DNA of 64,000 bases from Ancylomarina sp048268005 (GTDB lineage: Bacteria > Bacteroidota > Bacteroidia > Bacteroidales > Marinifilaceae), in the NCBI GenBank assembly GCA_048268005.1, contig JBLWWJ010000003.1:405851-469850 (forward strand). The letters are read 5' to 3'. The first letter of the stretch is position 1. Each line of letters opens with the position of its first letter. The position numbers and the translations under genes are program-made. This document shows positions 43,881 to 52,939 of this stretch, piece by piece. The notes beneath the pieces were generated by a model. It searched no databases, had not been told where the DNA came from, and saw only the letters and a program-made list of their open reading frames with translations.

Positions 43881-44134
43881 TATTTGCTGTAAAAGTGACA
43901 AGTTTATATATAGGTTTTTACGAAATTCCCATTCTTAAAAGTCAGTTATTTGATCACATTTAGATTTGATCTGTTCTGTTGTATATTTTGTGAATTATAT
44001 AAGATGCAATCTTAACCATTACTTAATATTACAAATACAAAAGCTCACTTATTAATTTGAATATTTGTGATAGAATTAATTCTTAACATTATCTTTATTT
44101 AAGATTGATGTAAATCTGATATAAGAACCATTTT

Positions 44135-45184
44135 ATGCAAATAATAACTTCCAAAAAAGTTAATTTCTTAATGACACTTTCTGCAGTCATTATTATTCTA
44201 ATAGAATTTCTTCTCGATACTTATATTGAAGACAGAGTTTTAGTTCTTTTTCTAAGTCTTGTTCTATTGGGCACTTTCATGTTTATCATGTCGCGTTATT
44301 TAGTTCGTCGTTTTTTATATTCTAAAATTCGAATGCTTTATAAAACAATTCACGACACCCAGTTTATCGATAGAGAATTTGTCGACAAGGTGAAAAGTAT
44401 TGATATTTTAGATGAAGCAGAAAAGGAAGTTAGAGAATGGAGTGAGGGGCGTGGTTCCCTGATTATGCAAATGAAACGTCAGGAAGAATATCGAAAAGAA
44501 TTTATCGGTAATGTATCTCACGAATTAAAAACACCCATATTTAATATTCAAGGTTATATTTTAACTCTTCTCGATGGTGGCTTGGAAGATGAAAATATCA
44601 ACAGATCGTATTTGGAACGAACCGAGAAAAGTATCAATAGGATGATTGGTATTGTAAAGGATTTGGAATCCATTTCAAAACTGGAATATGGTGAGTTGAA
44701 ATTGATCCCCGAACGTTTCAATATTATTGAATCGATAAATGAAGTGGTTGAAACGCAGGAAATGCGAGCACAAAAACATAAGGTTAATCTTGTTTTTCCT
44801 CAGGCAAATTCAATTCCAAAATACGTAGAAGCCGATAAAAAAGAAATTTTCCAGGCTATGGTTAATCTTGTTGTTAACTCAATAAAATATGGAAAACGAG
44901 GTGGTGAAACACATATCGAAGTTATGGATATGGGGGACAAGTTATTAATAGAGTTTAGAGATAATGGTATTGGAATAGAACAAGATAACTTGCCAAGAAT
45001 TTTTGAACGATTTTATCGTGTTGATAAAAGTCGATCTAGAAATATGGGAGGATCTGGTTTAGGTTTGGCCATTGTTAAGCATATTATCGATGCACACGAT
45101 CAGAACATAAATGTTAGTAGTACTTATGGAGAGGGGACAAGTTTTACATTTACCCTGAACAAAGCAACAAGTGTTAAATCATAG
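44135..45184 (+). CDS. PhoR-like membrane sensor histidine kinase
   Basis: A 349-residue kinase with two N-terminal membrane helices (FLMTLSAVIIILIEFLL and VLVLFLSLVLLGTFMFIM) and almost no periplasmic loop, then a linker, HisKA with the phospho-accepting His in GNVSHELKTP at about 129, and HATPase motifs VNSIKYGKRGG, DNGIGI, FERFYR and GGSGLGLAIV. The lack of a sensor loop is like PhoR, which senses through partner proteins. The response regulator gene begins 12 bases downstream, forming a two-component operon. Confidence 0.93.
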   Translation: MQIITSKKVNFLMTLSAVIIILIEFLLDTYIEDRVLVLFLSLVLLGTFMFIMSRYLVRRFLYSKIRMLYKTIHDTQFIDREFVDKVKSIDILDEAEKEVREWSEGRGSLIMQMKRQEEYRKEFIGNVSHELKTPIFNIQGYILTLLDGGLEDENINRSYLERTEKSINRMIGIVKDLESISKLEYGELKLIPERFNIIESINEVVETQEMRAQKHKVNLVFPQANSIPKYVEADKKEIFQAMVNLVVNSIKYGKRGGETHIEVMDMGDKLLIEFRDNGIGIEQDNLPRIFERFYRVDKSRSRNMGGSGLGLAIVKHIIDAHDQNINVSSTYGEGTSFTFTLNKATSVKS

Positions 45185-45196
45185 AAAACAATAGAT

Positions 45197-45895
45197 ATGG
45201 AAAATAGTGATTATAAAATTTTGCTTGTCGATGATGAATCTGATATTTTAGAATTCTTAAGTTATAATATAAAGAAGGAAGGTTTTCAGGTTGAAACTGC
45301 TAATAATGGGATTGAAGGCATTGAAGTTGCTAAAACATTTCAGCCTCACTTGATTATTTTAGATGTGATGATGCCTGAAATGGACGGTATTGAAACTTGT
45401 GATAAATTAAGAGAGATGCCTGAATTTTCAAATGTTCTTATTACATTTTTAACTGCAAGAAGTGAGGATTATTCTCAAATTGCGGGATTTGATGCAGGAG
45501 CTGATGATTACATTAGTAAGCCAATCAAACCCAAAGTTTTAATTTCTCGTGTTAAAGCTATGTTGAAACGTGCCAATAGGTCAACTGATAATTCTACAAA
45601 TTCAAATAGTAATTTAATGGTAGTTGGTCCAATTACTATTGACAAGGAACGTTATTTGGTTATTAAAGATCAAGAAGAATTGTCATTGCCACGAAAAGAA
45701 TTCGAATTATTACTTCTATTATCATCTCGTCCGCAACGAGTTTTTACTCGTGAAGAAATTTATAATGGTGTTTGGGGAGAAAATATTATCGTAGGTGATA
45801 GAACAATTGATGTTCATATTAGAAAATTGAGAGAGAAATTAGGCGATAATTTGATTAAAACGGTTAAAGGTGTCGGTTATAAATTTGTCGATTAA
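45197..45895 (+). CDS. PhoB/OmpR-type response regulator
   Basis: A 232-residue transcription factor: receiver domain with ILLVDDESD and phospho-Asp in LIILDVMMPEMDG at about 56, Lys in YISKPIKP, a Ser/Asn-rich linker (about 125-140), and a winged-helix DNA-binding domain with PRKEFELLLLLSSRPQ, TREEIYNGVWGE, RTIDVHIRKLREKL and VKGVGYKF. Paired with the kinase just upstream. By similarity it may respond to phosphate limitation, which would suit the Pit transporter gene elsewhere in the window. Confidence 0.94.
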   Translation: MENSDYKILLVDDESDILEFLSYNIKKEGFQVETANNGIEGIEVAKTFQPHLIILDVMMPEMDGIETCDKLREMPEFSNVLITFLTARSEDYSQIAGFDAGADDYISKPIKPKVLISRVKAMLKRANRSTDNSTNSNSNLMVVGPITIDKERYLVIKDQEELSLPRKEFELLLLLSSRPQRVFTREEIYNGVWGENIIVGDRTIDVHIRKLREKLGDNLIKTVKGVGYKFVD

Positions 45896-45924
45896 AGATG
45901 AAATCAGGCCTTAGAAATCTTGAA

Positions 45925-45970
45925 AAGCTTAATTTATAATGAGATTAAAAATAAATTAGGCTTTTTTTAT
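45925..45970 (+). terminator. Terminator of the two-component operon
   Basis: AAGCTTAATTTAT and ATAAATTAGGCTT pair with one mismatch around a 13-base loop and are followed by a T-run. Confidence 0.7.
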
Positions 45971-45986
45971 TGTCTAAGTATAAAAC

Positions 45987-46721
45987 TTAAGCTTGAGCCA
46001 AACAGGCAATGCTGACTTTAATACCATCGGCTTGTAATAATTTTTGAGCACAAGACTCCAGAGTTGCTCCAGTGGTGACCACATCATCTACCAATAAAAC
46101 ATGTTTATTTTTTAAAGAATCGGTCGATTTTACAGTAAAAACATTTTTTACATTAAGCCACCTTTCAATTTTATCTTTCTTCGTTTGCGATTCAGAATGG
46201 GTATTTCTTACGAGAACATCAATAATTAATTCAGATTTCATTACTTCTGCCATGCCTTTTGCAATCATTTCAGATTGATTGTAGGTTCTGGCCTTTTTCT
46301 TTTTTGGATGGAGTGGAACAGGTATAATGATATCAACATCTCTGTAATTATCTGAATTCATTAAATTATTACCAAAGTGCCTTCCTAATTCAACACCTAT
46401 GTCAGCCTGTCTATTATATTTTAGTTTATGTATGAGTTTTTGATATTTACTGCCTTTTCTAAATGTATAAAATGCAGTTGCATTATCAATTTTTACACGA
46501 CCTACAAAAATTTCTGAGATAGGATTATTTTTCTGAAAATGGAAGTTTGTTTTTGGTAATTGAAAGAGACATGATGTACAAATAACTTTTTCACCTTTAA
46601 ACAAATAATTACCACAGGCTGCACAGTTTAGTGGGAAAAATAGATTTAGAAAATCCCACCAAGTGCTTCTTAAGTAAAAGCTGAGGGCATTCCAGTTTTT
46701 ATAGCGTGTTTTAGGAGGCAT
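45987..46721 (-). CDS. ComF-family phosphoribosyltransferase-like protein
   Basis: A 244-residue protein. Near the N-terminus CAACGNYLFKGEKVICTSCL gives four cysteines of a zinc finger. The C-terminal phosphoribosyltransferase fold has IIPVPLHPKKKKARTYNQSE and the PRPP motif VLLVDDVVTTGATLESC. ComF/GntX proteins are linked to DNA uptake in competent bacteria but are also widespread in non-competent Bacteroidota. The frame is complete; it is convergent with the two-component operon. Confidence 0.92.
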   Translation of the reverse strand: MPPKTRYKNWNALSFYLRSTWWDFLNLFFPLNCAACGNYLFKGEKVICTSCLFQLPKTNFHFQKNNPISEIFVGRVKIDNATAFYTFRKGSKYQKLIHKLKYNRQADIGVELGRHFGNNLMNSDNYRDVDIIIPVPLHPKKKKARTYNQSEMIAKGMAEVMKSELIIDVLVRNTHSESQTKKDKIERWLNVKNVFTVKSTDSLKNKHVLLVDDVVTTGATLESCAQKLLQADGIKVSIACLAQA

Positions 46722-47045
46722 ATGAAAATTTTTTAAGCCTTTATTTATTTTAAAAGACCTAGAATCAGCTATAATTTAAAAAGAATATACTAAATAAAAA
46801 AAAAAGATCAACTCTTAATGTCTTGGTAAACTTGTATTTAAGATTGATTTAGTTATCATATGAAATTCTTAATGCAGAAGAACAGCTATTCTATATTTTT
46901 AATAAAAGCGACTTAATATCATTTTCATCATAATTGCCTATTTCAACTAATCTTGATAGCTTTGTTTGATTTTAAATCTTAATCAGAATCAGTAGAATTG
47001 GTGACTAAGTCAGAGTTAAATAATGAAAAAGAGTACAGCACAACT
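46722..47045. other. Intergenic region with a leader-like fragment
   Basis: About 320 AT-rich bases between comF (minus) and the TonB-like gene (plus). Frame 46862 onward reads EILNAEEQL, close to the EILNAEQLL of the micropeptides at 16.9-17.1 kb, but has no suitable start or GG and looks like a relic or chance match. Nothing else supported. Confidence 0.3.
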
Positions 47046-47819
47046 ATGAGTGCTTGGGAGGAGTTTAAGGACTATTTAAATCGTAATCGTTACGGATTAA
47101 TGGGAACTTTGGCTTTTCATATGGTACTTATTATTCTGTTATTATTGTTTAAACTTAATTCTCCATTGCGATTTGTGGAAACTGAAATCCTTTTAGCCAT
47201 CCCTGATGATATTGTTGAACAAATAGAGGCAGAGAATAAACGAGTTGAAGAAGAAATTGTTGAGCAGCAGAAAGAAAAGGTTTCTAATAGTGTAGATGAA
47301 CTTTTAAAATCAATAGCTGTTAATCAGGATTTAAAAACGGAGAACAGAAACGAACGAACTGCTCAGGATCTTGATAAAATGATTGATGATATCAAGCAAG
47401 AATTGGATGGTTATGAATCTAATGAATATGGGCCAAGTCAAAAAGATTTGCAAAACTTTAAACGGGATAGTGTTCAGCTAGCTAATGAACGTAAAGTACA
47501 ATTAAAATTAGATTCTCTTAAAAATATGGAGTACTCCGGACCAAGTAGTGTTTTTTATAGCTTGAAAGGCCGTCATAAATTAATTTTACCTATTCCGGTA
47601 TTTAAATGTGAAAATTCAGGTCGTGTTCGTGTTGAAATTATTGTAAATCAAAACGGAAAGGTGATTAAAGCAAAAGTAATCCAGAAGGAATCTGATACGA
47701 CAGATGAAAATTTACACGAAGCGGCTTTAGATGCTGCTTACCGATCACGATTTAATGCCGATAATAAAAGTCCTATTAAGCAAGTTGGGAGCATTACTTT
47801 CAATTTCATTAAGCAGTAA
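47046..47819 (+). CDS. TonB-like energy transducer
   Basis: A protein of about 257 residues with a short cytoplasmic N-terminus, one membrane anchor (YGLMGTLAFHMVLIILLLLF), a long charged periplasmic spacer with coiled-coil character (IEAENKRVEEEIVEQQKEKV) and a C-terminal TonB-like domain (GRVRVEIIVNQNGKVIKAKV, AALDAAYRSRFNAD). The linker lacks the usual Pro-rich repeats. TonB passes proton-motive force to outer-membrane receptors, but no ExbB/ExbD or receptor gene is adjacent, so the partner is unknown. The ATG at 47046 gives a better N-terminus than the TTG at 46998, though the latter is possible. Confidence 0.8.
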   Translation: MSAWEEFKDYLNRNRYGLMGTLAFHMVLIILLLLFKLNSPLRFVETEILLAIPDDIVEQIEAENKRVEEEIVEQQKEKVSNSVDELLKSIAVNQDLKTENRNERTAQDLDKMIDDIKQELDGYESNEYGPSQKDLQNFKRDSVQLANERKVQLKLDSLKNMEYSGPSSVFYSLKGRHKLILPIPVFKCENSGRVRVEIIVNQNGKVIKAKVIQKESDTTDENLHEAALDAAYRSRFNADNKSPIKQVGSITFNFIKQ

Positions 47820-47972
47820 AAACTAGACTTATAAGTCGAAAATAAGTACGTTGATCCATTTTTACTCAATATTTTCTTTGTCAAGAAAGAAGAAACTACC
47901 AGTATTAAAAGCTAGAATTTATAAGAAATGATTAAATTCGGAGATCATAATTAACATCAAATAGCATAAAAT

Positions 47973-49379
47973 ATGGCTTTATTCCTTTCATCAAAACTTC
48001 GAAAAGCAGCGAATACTTCTTTATTAGAAGAGAAAAAAAATCAGCTTCTAAACGATCATGACGAATTTAATGCATTTGAAGATTCAAAAGATTTGCAGAA
48101 TTATATTGAACTTGGAAAAGAAATTAATTCTGAAGAATTTAAGCAAAAAAGAAAGCAAGTAGAAGCGAAACGTTTTAAAGGCAGCGATCTTGAGAGAAAA
48201 GAAAAGGAGCTAAGTCGTATTTTAAAATCGAAGCGCTATAGAATTTATTCATCTGTTCATAATGGACCTGAGCTTTCATCTTTTGAAAAAATGAAAGAGT
48301 CTGATGACCTTGTGAGGTATATGGAATTACAAGCTGATGTTAACTCTGGAAAACTGACAAAAAAAGAAGATAAAGAAGCTTGGTTAACTTATAAACAGCT
48401 TAAAAAATCAAGGGAAATTCGTGCCTATTTCAAGTTTAAGCATTCCTCTAAGCTTAAGATTTATTCAGAGGTTTTAAATTCAAATTTATTACAAGAAGTT
48501 GAAGATTTAAAAGCTGAATTGGCTTCAGAAGAATTTATTTCTGAAAAGAATTACTTGCTGGATAAAAAGCGATTCGAAAAATCGGAGGCTTTTAACAGAT
48601 TAATCACCTACAAGGAATTAAGCGAATCGGAATCTATTAAAAAATATTTTAGGTTGAAGAAGAAGAATGAATTTCATTTGGTGAACGAATGGAGCTTAAC
48701 TTTTTCTGAAGATTTTGAAGGTGATTGCCTGGATAAGGAAAAATGGATGACAAGATATTATTGGGGTGATGTTTTAATGAATGATGATTATGCACTTCCA
48801 ACTGATTCACATATTTTTTCAGAGAAGAATATTAAAGTTTCAAATTCAGTAGCTCGTCTTGAAACTCGTAAAGAAAAAACTCAAGGTAAAGTTTGGAATG
48901 AGAAATTTGGTTTTATACTAACTGAGTTTGACTATACTTCAGCCTTAATCAGTACAGGAAAATCATTTAGACAAAAATATGGTTTGTTTGAGGCAAAAAT
49001 TAAAGTTAGTGATATTGAAAATGTAATGCATTCATTCTGGATGCTTTCAGATACAAGTTTGCCACATATCGATATTGCCAGAACAAGTCCATGTGGTAAA
49101 TTAGTCCCAACTCAAATAAGTGGGAGTGAAGACAAACCAATTGTTAAGAAATCAAAGATTGCTGGACTAGATTGGACTAATGATTTCTTTATTTATTCAT
49201 TAGAGTGGGCACCAAATAAATTGGTGTGGCGAATAAATGATGTTATTGTAAAAACAGAAACAGAAAATATTCCACAAGAGCCTATGTATTTAATTCTTAG
49301 TTCAGGTGTTTCAAATCCTACATCTGATGTGAATGCTGTAATGGAAATTGATTGGGTAAAGTGTTACGAAAAAGCATAA
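47973..49379 (+). CDS. GH16-fold pseudoenzyme with helical repeats, apparently cytoplasmic
   Basis: A 468-residue protein with no signal peptide. Residues 1-245 are charged helices with a recurring unit S-x-x-[LI]-x-x-Y-x-x-[LF] (SKDLQNYIEL, SDDLVRYMEL, SREIRAYFKF, SESIKKYFRL). Residues about 245-468 are a glycoside hydrolase family 16-like jelly roll: WSLTFSEDFEGDCLDKEKW, ISTGKSFRQKYGLFEAKIKV, HSFWMLSD, FFIYSLEWAPNKLVWRINDV and the final MEIDWVKCY. The family's catalytic motif ExDxxE reads HIDIAR here (His365, Asp367, Arg370), so both catalytic glutamates are lost. A binding or structural role is more likely than hydrolysis. Confidence 0.85.
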   Translation: MALFLSSKLRKAANTSLLEEKKNQLLNDHDEFNAFEDSKDLQNYIELGKEINSEEFKQKRKQVEAKRFKGSDLERKEKELSRILKSKRYRIYSSVHNGPELSSFEKMKESDDLVRYMELQADVNSGKLTKKEDKEAWLTYKQLKKSREIRAYFKFKHSSKLKIYSEVLNSNLLQEVEDLKAELASEEFISEKNYLLDKKRFEKSEAFNRLITYKELSESESIKKYFRLKKKNEFHLVNEWSLTFSEDFEGDCLDKEKWMTRYYWGDVLMNDDYALPTDSHIFSEKNIKVSNSVARLETRKEKTQGKVWNEKFGFILTEFDYTSALISTGKSFRQKYGLFEAKIKVSDIENVMHSFWMLSDTSLPHIDIARTSPCGKLVPTQISGSEDKPIVKKSKIAGLDWTNDFFIYSLEWAPNKLVWRINDVIVKTETENIPQEPMYLILSSGVSNPTSDVNAVMEIDWVKCYEKA

Positions 49380-49401
49380 TTCCACCGAATATATAACTTA
49401 T

Positions 49402-49440
49402 AAAAATGCCCCTGATTCATGCGAATCAGGGGCATTTTTT
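49402..49440. terminator. Bidirectional terminator between GH16-like and RND genes
   Basis: AAAATGCCCCTGATTC and GAATCAGGGGCATTTT form a 16-bp stem around a four-base loop, between convergent genes. Confidence 0.92.
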
Positions 49441-49454
49441 ATCTAAGTCAATTT

Positions 49455-52400
49455 TTATTTTTGTCTCTTTTCAGCTAAGCGGTATAATCTGTGCTCAACT
49501 TGAGTAGAAATTCTAAACATGACAGGTGCAACAATTAATGTTAAGAATGTTGCAACAGTTAATCCAAAGATGACAGTCCATGACATTGGTCCCCAAAAAG
49601 CAGTACTATCACTCCCAAATGAAAGCTGTGGATCGAACTCACTAAATAGCGTTAAGAAATTAAAATTCATACCAACTGCAAGTGGTAATAGCCCTAATAC
49701 TGTTGTAATTGCAGTTAATAGTACTGGGCGTAAACGCGTTTTTCCAGCTTGAGCAATACAATCAATTTCCTGCTGAGGTGTCAAGTATTTTCTACCTTCT
49801 AAATTGGTAGTAGCTTTTTTCTCTTTTCTTAATAAATCGATATAATCGACCAGAACGATACCATTATTTACAACAATACCAGCGAGGGATATAATACCGA
49901 TACCTGTCATTAAGACAACAAATGGCATTTGAAAGGTACCTAAACCAAGAAATACACCAATGGTACTGAATAGAACTGTAATCATGATAATAAGCGGTTT
50001 AACAGCTGAGTTAAACTGAGTCACCAAAATCAATGTAATTAAGGCTAAAGCAATCATTAAAGCTTCCGCTAAGAAAGCTTGCGTCTCCTCTTGTTCTTCC
50101 TGTTCTCCAGTTAGTTTAAAGCTGTATGCTTTTGGCATGGTGTAATCAGCCATTAATTCACGAATACGTGTATTTATTTGGTTGGCATTGAAACCTTCAA
50201 CTACATTTGAATAGATGGTAACAACACGTTTGTTTTCGATACGATTAATTCTCTCATAAGTTGATCCATATTTATAAGAAGCTACCGATGAGATAGGAAT
50301 CTGGATAAATTTATTATTTACCGGACTCATCATCGAAATTTTCTGATTCATAAGAGCAGGGACATCATATCGGTACTTATCACTTAAGCGAAGCATAATA
50401 TCGAATTCATCTTCTCCATCCTTAAATTTAGATACTTCCAAACCGTAAAGAGAATTACGAAGTGCACTTGCCACCTGACTGGTTGATAAACCAAATCGAC
50501 GAACTTTATCTCTATCAATATTGATAAGCATTTCAGGTTTTCCCTGGTCTAGATCTAATTTTAATTCTTCAACACCTGGGATTTTATCATCATCAAGCAT
50601 TTCTTTGATGTCGTTCGAAATTGTTAATAGTCTTTCAAAATCGTCACCAGAAATTTCAAGATTGATCGGGTTACCTACCGGAGGTCCGTTTTCATCTTTC
50701 TCAACAAATATTTTTGCACCAACAAAGCCGTTTAGATTTTTCGAAATTAACTTCATAATCTCAGATGTACTATGACCTTTTCTTTCTTTAAACTCAACAA
50801 ATGAAATGGTAGTTAGCGATTTATTTGCTGCTCGAGATGCTTCGAACATACCACCTTTACCGGAACCAACATTTGTTGCAACCGAACGAATAATATCCTG
50901 ATATGGTTCTAGTGTTTTTTTGACAATCTTTTCAACTCTTCTTGAAACTTCATCAGTTTTATGGATATCAGTACCTAATGGTAATTCCATGGTTACATAA
51001 ACCGATTTTGGATCATTATCTGGGAAAAAGACCATAACAGGATTACTTCCAAAATAGAATGAAATTGATCCAACCATCAATAGGAATGTACCAAAGAAGA
51101 AAAGAAGAGGACGGTAGTCTTTAAGGGCAAATCGTAAACTTTTTTCATAGATATTTTCAAGGGTTACCAACATTTTTAATTGGAACCAGCGAGCAAATGG
51201 TCTTAATGCAAATAAATTAAATAGCATGATAAGCGCGATACAAGCTAAAATATTTGCAAACAAAAAGCTTGAAGCAATATAAAATGGTATCGAAATAGCA
51301 ATAATAACTGATGCTATAGTGATAACACGTTTGTACTTAAGTTTTGCGCTGATATCATCAATCTTAACAAAAGTTGCTGTAAAGACTGGATTCAGAATTA
51401 AGGCAACAAAAAGTGAAGATGTTAATACAATAATCAAAGTAATTGGTAAGTATTTCATAAACTCACCCATAATTCCACCCCACATAAGAAGAGGGAAGAA
51501 GGCCGCAACAGTAGTAGCTGTTGACGAAATAATTGGTCCTGCAATTTCACTTACACCCTTTTTAGTAGCTTCAAGAGGAGAGTAACCTTCTTCGTGGAGT
51601 CGATAAACATTCTCAACGACGACAATAGCGTTATCCACCAACATACCGAGAGCAAGAATCAGTGAGAAAAGAATCATTTGATTGATGGTATAACCCATCT
51701 GACTCAGTACGATGAAAGAAATAAACATCGACATTGGAATAGCTAAACCAGAGAAAAGTGCATTTCTTAATCCCATAAATAAATACAGAATAAGAATAAC
51801 CAGGATCATACCCATGATGATTGAGTTCTCAAGATCACTAATCATGCCACGTACATCTTCCGAAGTATCATTGGTTACCGTAACTGTTAAGCCATCTGGC
51901 AAAAAGCCAGTTTCTTTTAACTCATCAATAATTTTATAAATCTGATCGGTGGCGGCAAGCAGGTTTTCACCTGTTTTCTTACTTAATGATAGCGAAACAA
52001 CAGGGTTGTTATTCAAACGAGAAATAGATGAAAGTTCTTCATAACCATCAACAACTTCAGCAACATCTTTAAGGTAAACGACCTTGCTGTTTGTTACTTT
52101 TACAATGGTGTTTTCAATTTGTTCCATTGATGTGTAGTCGGCCGATGTACGAATACTTCTTCTGGTTTTATCAGTAATTAAAGTACCAGCACTCATGGTT
52201 ACATTTTCGTCACCAATAGCCGTTTCGATATCTTTAAAAGCAATACCATTGGCTTCCATCTTGTGAAGATCAGCGTTGATTTTAATCTCACGTTCATCAA
52301 TACCTTTAATGTCTGCCTCTGAAATTTCAGTTAACGATTCAAATTTATCTTGCAATTCTTCAGCAAAATGCTTCAAATCATCTAAGCCATAGTCACCCGA

Positions 52401-52880
52401 TAGATTCACATTAAGAATAGGAAAATCGGCCATATCTATATCCTCTACAACAGGATCGTTTGGCAAATCATCAGGCAATTCACTTAAGGCTTTATCAACC
52501 TTATCTTTTGTGTCTTGCAGAGCTTGTTTAACTTCTATATCTGTGTTAAACTCCACAATAATTAAACTCATATCTTCGTAGGATGCAGAAGATAGTTTTT
52601 TGACATTTTTTAAAGACTTCAGTTCTTTTTCGATAGGTCGTGTTACCAGATTTTCAATATCGACAGGTGAGTTACCTGGATATGGTGTCTGAATAGAAAT
52701 ATTTGGAATAACAACCTCAGGAAACAATTCCCGTGGCATACCTACATATGAGAATAAGCCATACAAACATAAAAGAGCAGTCAGAATAAAAATGGAATTC
52801 TTATTCTTTAAGGCTGCAAAAGTCGGCTTAAACTGCCTTTGTTCTGTTTCGACAGCTGTTTTTTTAGTATTATCGTTCAT
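49455..52880 (-). CDS. RND multidrug efflux transporter (AcrB-like)
   Basis: A 1,141-residue inner-membrane pump with the two-fold RND layout of 12 membrane helices and two large periplasmic loops. Membrane helix 4 has the proton-relay region ALGMLVDNAIVVVENVYRLH, where one of the Asp pair known from AcrB is Asn, as in many HAE-type members. The second half has GIISLAGIVVNNGIVLVDYI. Opening motif MPRELFPEVVIPNISIQTPY is typical. It works with the adaptor and TolC-type channel encoded just upstream to export hydrophobic compounds. Last gene of the TetR-controlled operon. Confidence 0.95.
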   Translation of the reverse strand: MNDNTKKTAVETEQRQFKPTFAALKNKNSIFILTALLCLYGLFSYVGMPRELFPEVVIPNISIQTPYPGNSPVDIENLVTRPIEKELKSLKNVKKLSSASYEDMSLIIVEFNTDIEVKQALQDTKDKVDKALSELPDDLPNDPVVEDIDMADFPILNVNLSGDYGLDDLKHFAEELQDKFESLTEISEADIKGIDEREIKINADLHKMEANGIAFKDIETAIGDENVTMSAGTLITDKTRRSIRTSADYTSMEQIENTIVKVTNSKVVYLKDVAEVVDGYEELSSISRLNNNPVVSLSLSKKTGENLLAATDQIYKIIDELKETGFLPDGLTVTVTNDTSEDVRGMISDLENSIIMGMILVILILYLFMGLRNALFSGLAIPMSMFISFIVLSQMGYTINQMILFSLILALGMLVDNAIVVVENVYRLHEEGYSPLEATKKGVSEIAGPIISSTATTVAAFFPLLMWGGIMGEFMKYLPITLIIVLTSSLFVALILNPVFTATFVKIDDISAKLKYKRVITIASVIIAISIPFYIASSFLFANILACIALIMLFNLFALRPFARWFQLKMLVTLENIYEKSLRFALKDYRPLLFFFGTFLLMVGSISFYFGSNPVMVFFPDNDPKSVYVTMELPLGTDIHKTDEVSRRVEKIVKKTLEPYQDIIRSVATNVGSGKGGMFEASRAANKSLTTISFVEFKERKGHSTSEIMKLISKNLNGFVGAKIFVEKDENGPPVGNPINLEISGDDFERLLTISNDIKEMLDDDKIPGVEELKLDLDQGKPEMLINIDRDKVRRFGLSTSQVASALRNSLYGLEVSKFKDGEDEFDIMLRLSDKYRYDVPALMNQKISMMSPVNNKFIQIPISSVASYKYGSTYERINRIENKRVVTIYSNVVEGFNANQINTRIRELMADYTMPKAYSFKLTGEQEEQEETQAFLAEALMIALALITLILVTQFNSAVKPLIIMITVLFSTIGVFLGLGTFQMPFVVLMTGIGIISLAGIVVNNGIVLVDYIDLLRKEKKATTNLEGRKYLTPQQEIDCIAQAGKTRLRPVLLTAITTVLGLLPLAVGMNFNFLTLFSEFDPQLSFGSDSTAFWGPMSWTVIFGLTVATFLTLIVAPVMFRISTQVEHRLYRLAEKRQK

Positions 52881-52939
52881 CTTTATAATATTGAAATCCG
52901 ATAGAATCGGGATGAAATTCTAAATAGAGAAATACGCGA

